Positions 5,564-7,215 of a stretch of 7,215 nt of DNA are shown here, one piece after another (positions within the stretch are counted from its first letter, which is position 1; each line of letters opens with the position of its first letter). A program made the position numbers and the translations under genes. Under the pieces are notes generated by a model that did not search any database, was not told where the DNA came from, and worked only from the letters and a program-made list of their open reading frames with translations. The stretch is from Lysobacterales bacterium UBA5700 (GTDB taxonomy: Bacteria; Pseudomonadota; Gammaproteobacteria; Xanthomonadales; Xanthomonadaceae). The stretch covers positions 103,462-110,676 of the forward strand of contig DIHI01000080.1 of the NCBI GenBank assembly GCA_002420085.1, written 5' to 3'.

Positions 5564-6523
5564 ATGCGCGTCGCAGTTTGTCTACTGTGTCTGGTTGTCC
5601 CGACTCTCCTGGCAGCGCAGCAACGGGAAGCGGTGTTCCCGAGCCATGTTCCGCTCGAGCGCTACCGATTCGTGGAGGGTGCCAACGCAGACATTGACGC
5701 ATCGGCGGCCATCCGCCTCAATCCGTACACGGTTCGTTCAGGGGACACGCTGGAGGCGATTCTCGAGGCGCGCGGCATCCAGAGTTCGCTGCGCGCGCGT
5801 GCGCTGGTGCTGGAGGTCAACCCGGGGTTGATGGACAGCAACCGCATTCGGGAAGGAATGACGCTCGTCGTTCCCGAGGTCGATGCCGCAAGCGGACGCG
5901 ACCGCCAGTTCGCCATCGGCAGCCCCGACTCGGTACGCCGGACGCACGAAACCGCTCTGGCGCTATCCGAGCGGGCGCGCTCGGTCGAGAATGCGCAGGC
6001 GAGCCTGGCCCTGGGTCGCTTCTCAAGCGCGCTCGAACGCTCTGCCGACCTGTCGGTGGGGATGTCGGCGCAAGCCCTGTCTGCGTGGAACGATCATGCC
6101 GAAGCGCTGGCGCGAATCGCTGCCAGTCCGGATGGCGGTCTGTTGGCCGCTGAGCTTGCCGCAGAGGGCGCCGATGGGCTCGAACAGACCATGGCCTACG
6201 CGCGGTCCGGGCAAGCCACGTACATTCCCGTTTCGGTCCTTGCTCGTGACGCCCCCGACCAAGCCAATCTAGCGAGCTGCAGGATTCGTTACGCCTATTG
6301 GGGATACGCCTACCGGGGCCACGAAGTCAGTTCCGACCACAGCATGGATTTCTCTGCAAGTGCCTGTTCAAGAGGGCAGCAGCTTCTGGCCGCATGGATT
6401 CCCCACGGCATTTGGGCCGAATGGCGGGAAGGTCCGACCTTGCGACGCTCAGCGATCAAGAAGGTCACGGTGAAACCCGACCTGGCCTGGGAAATCGACC
6501 TGCCGCTGCAACCCTTCGAATAG
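5564..6523 (+). CDS. Secreted LysM-domain protein of unknown function
   Basis: This is a 319-residue protein from the ATG. Residues 1-18 form a signal peptide (MRVAVCLLCLVVPTLLAA before QQ), with no lipobox Cys at the cleavage site, so it should be released to the periplasm or beyond. Residues ~55-104 are a LysM module: YTVRSGDTLEAIL at the start, VNPGL in the middle, and NRIREGMTLVVPE at the end. LysM binds N-acetylglucosamine-containing glycans such as peptidoglycan. Residues ~120-215 are Ala-rich helices. Residues ~220-319 look β-rich, with aromatic repeats (YAYWGYAYRG) and two Cys (239, 268) that could form a disulfide. No hydrolase motif is visible. It is coupled to the preceding frame and lies 26 nt before a membrane-protein gene, so a shared envelope role is likely but unproven. 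Confidence 0.75.
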   Translation: MRVAVCLLCLVVPTLLAAQQREAVFPSHVPLERYRFVEGANADIDASAAIRLNPYTVRSGDTLEAILEARGIQSSLRARALVLEVNPGLMDSNRIREGMTLVVPEVDAASGRDRQFAIGSPDSVRRTHETALALSERARSVENAQASLALGRFSSALERSADLSVGMSAQALSAWNDHAEALARIAASPDGGLLAAELAAEGADGLEQTMAYARSGQATYIPVSVLARDAPDQANLASCRIRYAYWGYAYRGHEVSSDHSMDFSASACSRGQQLLAAWIPHGIWAEWREGPTLRRSAIKKVTVKPDLAWEIDLPLQPFE

Positions 6524-6549
6524 CCCTGCACGCGGAAATCCGTTCAAAG

Positions 6550-7035
6550 ATGGAATCGCCCGCCCAATTTTTTCATGCGCTCATGCCACATGTGCCCACG
6601 CTGTTCTTCGGGATCGTGCTGGGTGTAGGTTTCGGCGTGGTCATCGCGTGGCTGCTTCGCCCGCGTCCGGGAAGACGCATGCCCAGCGCGCTCTGGCCGT
6701 TCGGTCTGCTGGTCGTCGGCGTGTTCTCGTTCCTTGCAACGCACGCCTGGCTCGTTCACGAAACGGGATCCCTGCGGGTGCTCGGTGGATTTCACTGGAC
6801 TCCTGACGCCGCGAGATTCGCCGCATCATCTCCCGGAACTACGCGCGTCGAGGTGATCAGCGCATTCAACGGGTGGGAAGATCCCGAGCGCGTCTGGACA
6901 CCGGGCAGCCTCCTGATGGCCCGCATACTCGCCGCCTCGACACTGGCGCTGCTCATTGCCGGCATGATCGCGCTGGGTCGACGCCTGCCATCGTTCTTCG
7001 TCTGGTTGACCAAGTTCTGGCGTGGGAGTGGTTAA
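6550..7035 (+). CDS. Three-helix inner-membrane protein of unknown function
   Basis: A 161-residue protein. Hydrophobic segments at ~17-36 (TLFFGIVLGVGFGVVIAWLL), ~48-69 and ~121-142 are transmembrane helices. The basic link RPRPGRR between helices 1 and 2 should be cytoplasmic, which places the ~50-residue loop after helix 2 (with VEVISAFNGWEDPERVW) in the periplasm and the aromatic-basic tail (FFVWLTKFWRGSG) at the cytoplasmic membrane face. I do not recognise the family. The reading frame is open upstream to about 6298, but that part overlaps the LysM gene out of frame, so the ATG at 6550 is chosen; its SD (GGA at 6534-6536) is weak. The close spacing to the LysM gene suggests one transcript, and the periplasmic loop could contact that secreted protein. 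This is inference. Confidence 0.65.
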   Translation: MESPAQFFHALMPHVPTLFFGIVLGVGFGVVIAWLLRPRPGRRMPSALWPFGLLVVGVFSFLATHAWLVHETGSLRVLGGFHWTPDAARFAASSPGTTRVEVISAFNGWEDPERVWTPGSLLMARILAASTLALLIAGMIALGRRLPSFFVWLTKFWRGSG

Positions 7036-7068
7036 CCCGGAAAAGCTCCAGGATCTCCGTTCTCGTTG

Positions 7069-7125
7069 AGGCGGCAACATCCACGCCACCGCCTTGTTCT
7101 TGAACGCTTGTTCGTATCGAGCCAT
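7069..7125 (-). pseudogene. N-terminal remnant of an IS3-type transposase (OrfA-like)
   Basis: An ATG at 7125 on the minus strand follows a perfect AGGAGGT (7131-7137) by 5 nt and reads MARYEQAFKNKAVAWMLPP, which resembles the first residues of IS3-type transposases (M-x-R-Y-x-x-A-F-K...A-V-x-x-L-L-P-P). After residue 19 the similarity is lost: the next residues are QRERRSWSFSG, with no helix-turn-helix region, and the frame soon runs antisense through the membrane-protein gene. Only the extreme start of the transposase is therefore left. The element has been cut by a deletion or recombination near 7036-7069, and its outer end should lie to the right, within or beyond 7126-7215. The family assignment rests on about 19 residues, so it is moderate. 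Confidence 0.5.
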
Positions 7126-7215
7126 TTCCTACCTCCTCTCGTCCCCAGGGGATGTATCTATCGGAGCGGCAACGAGTTTGACACTGGGGGCCCTGACGTC
7201 GTCTCGCCGGTTTCG
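7126..7215 (-). mobile_element. Probable IS leader or terminal region upstream of the transposase remnant
   Basis: On the minus strand this stretch leads into the strong SD and start codon of the transposase fragment, so it should be the 5' non-coding end of the same insertion sequence. I cannot place the terminal inverted repeat or a target duplication, because the other end of the element is missing and the window stops here. Confidence 0.3.

Overview
The window comes from a high-GC bacterium, most likely a proteobacterium and plausibly a gammaproteobacterium of the Xanthomonadales/Chromatiales type. This rests on base composition, strong Shine-Dalgarno sites and gene content; there is no rRNA or other marker to settle it. 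No tRNA, rRNA or CRISPR array is visible.

Left part (1-3111): three plus-strand genes in very GC-rich DNA. They are the C-terminal part of a TPR-sulfotransferase-like protein cut by the window edge, a secreted PQQ-type sugar (sorbosone) dehydrogenase with a textbook ribosome binding site, and a PEBP (YbhB/YbcL, Raf-kinase-inhibitor-like) protein. Spacing is 49 and 63 nt, so the three may be co-transcribed. The sulfotransferase has lost the usual PAPS-binding signatures.

Middle (3112-4080): almost 1 kb without a convincing gene. It holds short inverted repeats and possible decayed minus-strand coding fragments. Base composition falls toward its right end.

Islet (4081-5238): two plus-strand genes with clearly lower GC and codons unlike the flanks. 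One is a Clp/crotonase-fold serine proteinase of the SDH (serine dehydrogenase proteinase) family with an intact-looking Ser nucleophile motif. The other is a 68-residue unknown protein. Two copies of an 8-bp repeat, 20 bp apart, lie just before the second gene. This looks like a horizontally acquired two-gene module and is the most interesting part of the window.

Right part (5239-7215): host-like GC returns. A short ORF that seems to lack its natural 5' end abuts a secreted LysM-domain protein, followed 26 nt later by a three-helix membrane protein; together they look like the 3' end of a cell-envelope operon. At the right edge, on the minus strand, is the start of an IS3-type transposase behind a perfect AGGAGGT site. 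It is recognisable for only about 19 codons, so it is an IS remnant. The picture is a conserved chromosomal block, then a patch of gene turnover (decayed DNA, acquired islet, truncated gene, IS scar).
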